DNA from: CAZISM01 sp964541895 | GTDB taxonomy: Bacteria; Zhuqueibacterota; Zhuqueibacteria; Residuimicrobiales; Residuimicrobiaceae | Length of the DNA stretch: 15,601 nucleotides | Reading direction: 5' to 3' | Assembly: GCA_964541895.1 (NCBI GenBank) | Contig: CAZISM010000121.1 | Coordinates: forward strand, 1 to 15,601 | Shown here: piece after piece, positions 15,292 through 15,601 of the stretch | Position numbering within the stretch: position 1 is the stretch's first letter | Layout of the letters: each line of letters starts with the position of its first letter | Translations under genes and position numbers: made by a program | The notes under the pieces: generated by a model | Databases searched by the model: none | Told to the model about the DNA's origin: nothing | The model's input: the letters and a program-made list of their open reading frames with translations, nothing else

Positions 15292-15601
15292 CTACAGGGG
15301 TGACATCTGCACCAGAATATTGACATCCTGATCCGGTTTGATAAAAATGGCCGTATCGGACGGCACCGTTCTAAAGCCTTCACGAAAGATTCTCAGATTA
15401 TATCGTCCGGCCGGCAGTTTTTGCCGCAAGGGCGTAGTCTGTGTTTTGCTTTGACCGGGCATAAAAACGAAAGCATAACCAAACCGGCTGGCTTGCGCCA
15501 AGACGATGGAGAGGCGGCCGAATCCGACCAGATCGCTGCTGAAGGAGATGGTTCGAGGCGACTGGATGTCCAGCGTGATGTGCGTCGTCCATTGAAATCC
15601 G
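15292..15601 (-). CDS. C-terminal part of an unidentified protein with a PEGA-like end (5' truncated)
   Basis: The frame is open from the window edge to a TAG at 15292-15294, giving 103 visible residues; the true start lies outside. The visible part has alternating short beta-strand-like segments (ITLDIQSPRTISFSS, LSIVLAQASRFGYAFVFMPG). It ends in a PEGA or carboxypeptidase-regulatory-like unit: LPAGRYNLRIFREGF, then a Thr/Ile strand and VNILVQMSPL. A PEGA-like unit also occurs in the gene just downstream of the giant one. It is in the same orientation as the giant gene, 78-99 bp upstream depending on that gene's start. The function of the whole protein cannot be judged. Confidence 0.7.
   Translation of the reverse strand, partial: GFQWTTHITLDIQSPRTISFSSDLVGFGRLSIVLAQASRFGYAFVFMPGQSKTQTTPLRQKLPAGRYNLRIFREGFRTVPSDTAIFIKPDQDVNILVQMSPL

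Noticed and set aside
15292..15501. A 69-residue gene starting with TTG at 15501
   Set aside because: The frame stays open to the window edge with a coherent beta-rich translation, so this is the 3' end of a longer gene.

Overview
The window is about 15.6 kb of GC-rich bacterial chromosome, apparently from a metagenomic scaffold because it contains a run of exactly 100 Ns. A Gram-negative member of the FCB group is suggested (KSB1-, Calditrichota- or Bacteroidota-like lineages). The grounds are a PorV/PorQ-type outer-membrane protein, a giant secreted protein ending in a type IX secretion (T9SS) sorting domain, and a fused SpmA-SpmB membrane protein. The phylum assignment is inference.

Layout. 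1-837 (+): 3' part of a SpmA-SpmB fusion. 838-1040: spacer packed with short palindromes. 1041-2048 (+): zinc alcohol dehydrogenase, convergent with panC (2055-2900, -) only 6 bp away. 2969-3140: a 36-bp direct repeat on both sides of the assembly gap. 3194-4114 (-): PorV/PorQ-like protein, 51 nt downstream of a tRNA-Thr(CGT) gene on the same strand (4166-4238). 4413-5863 (-): small membrane protein, yraN and rnhB, with a REP-like palindrome over the yraN stop codon. 5921-6009: an 89-bp element with 17-bp inverted ends. 6041-15192 (-): a giant modular surface protein and a PEGA/TPR-type protein whose start overlaps the giant gene's stop (ATGA). 15292-15601 (-): 3' end of another gene with a PEGA-like C-terminus, separated from the giant gene by a terminator-like hairpin.

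How it may work together. The most distinctive content is the secreted-protein cluster. The 2,811-residue protein has a signal peptide, an SbsA-type Ig-like domain, seven Ca2+-loop FG-GAP repeats (a predicted 7-bladed propeller), five complete plus one partial copy of a ~313-residue composite Ig/FnIII-like module, and a T9SS C-terminal sorting domain. The overlapping downstream gene encodes a probable envelope protein with a TPR-like region, a PEGA-like domain and a C-terminal membrane segment. I infer that the giant protein is exported by T9SS, perhaps with a PorV-type shuttle such as the one at 3194-4114, and that the PEGA/TPR partner helps anchor or assemble it. The sequence does not prove this. 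The rest is housekeeping: pantothenate synthesis, RNase HII, YraN and a tRNA. The spacers are unusually rich in small palindromic elements of several types.
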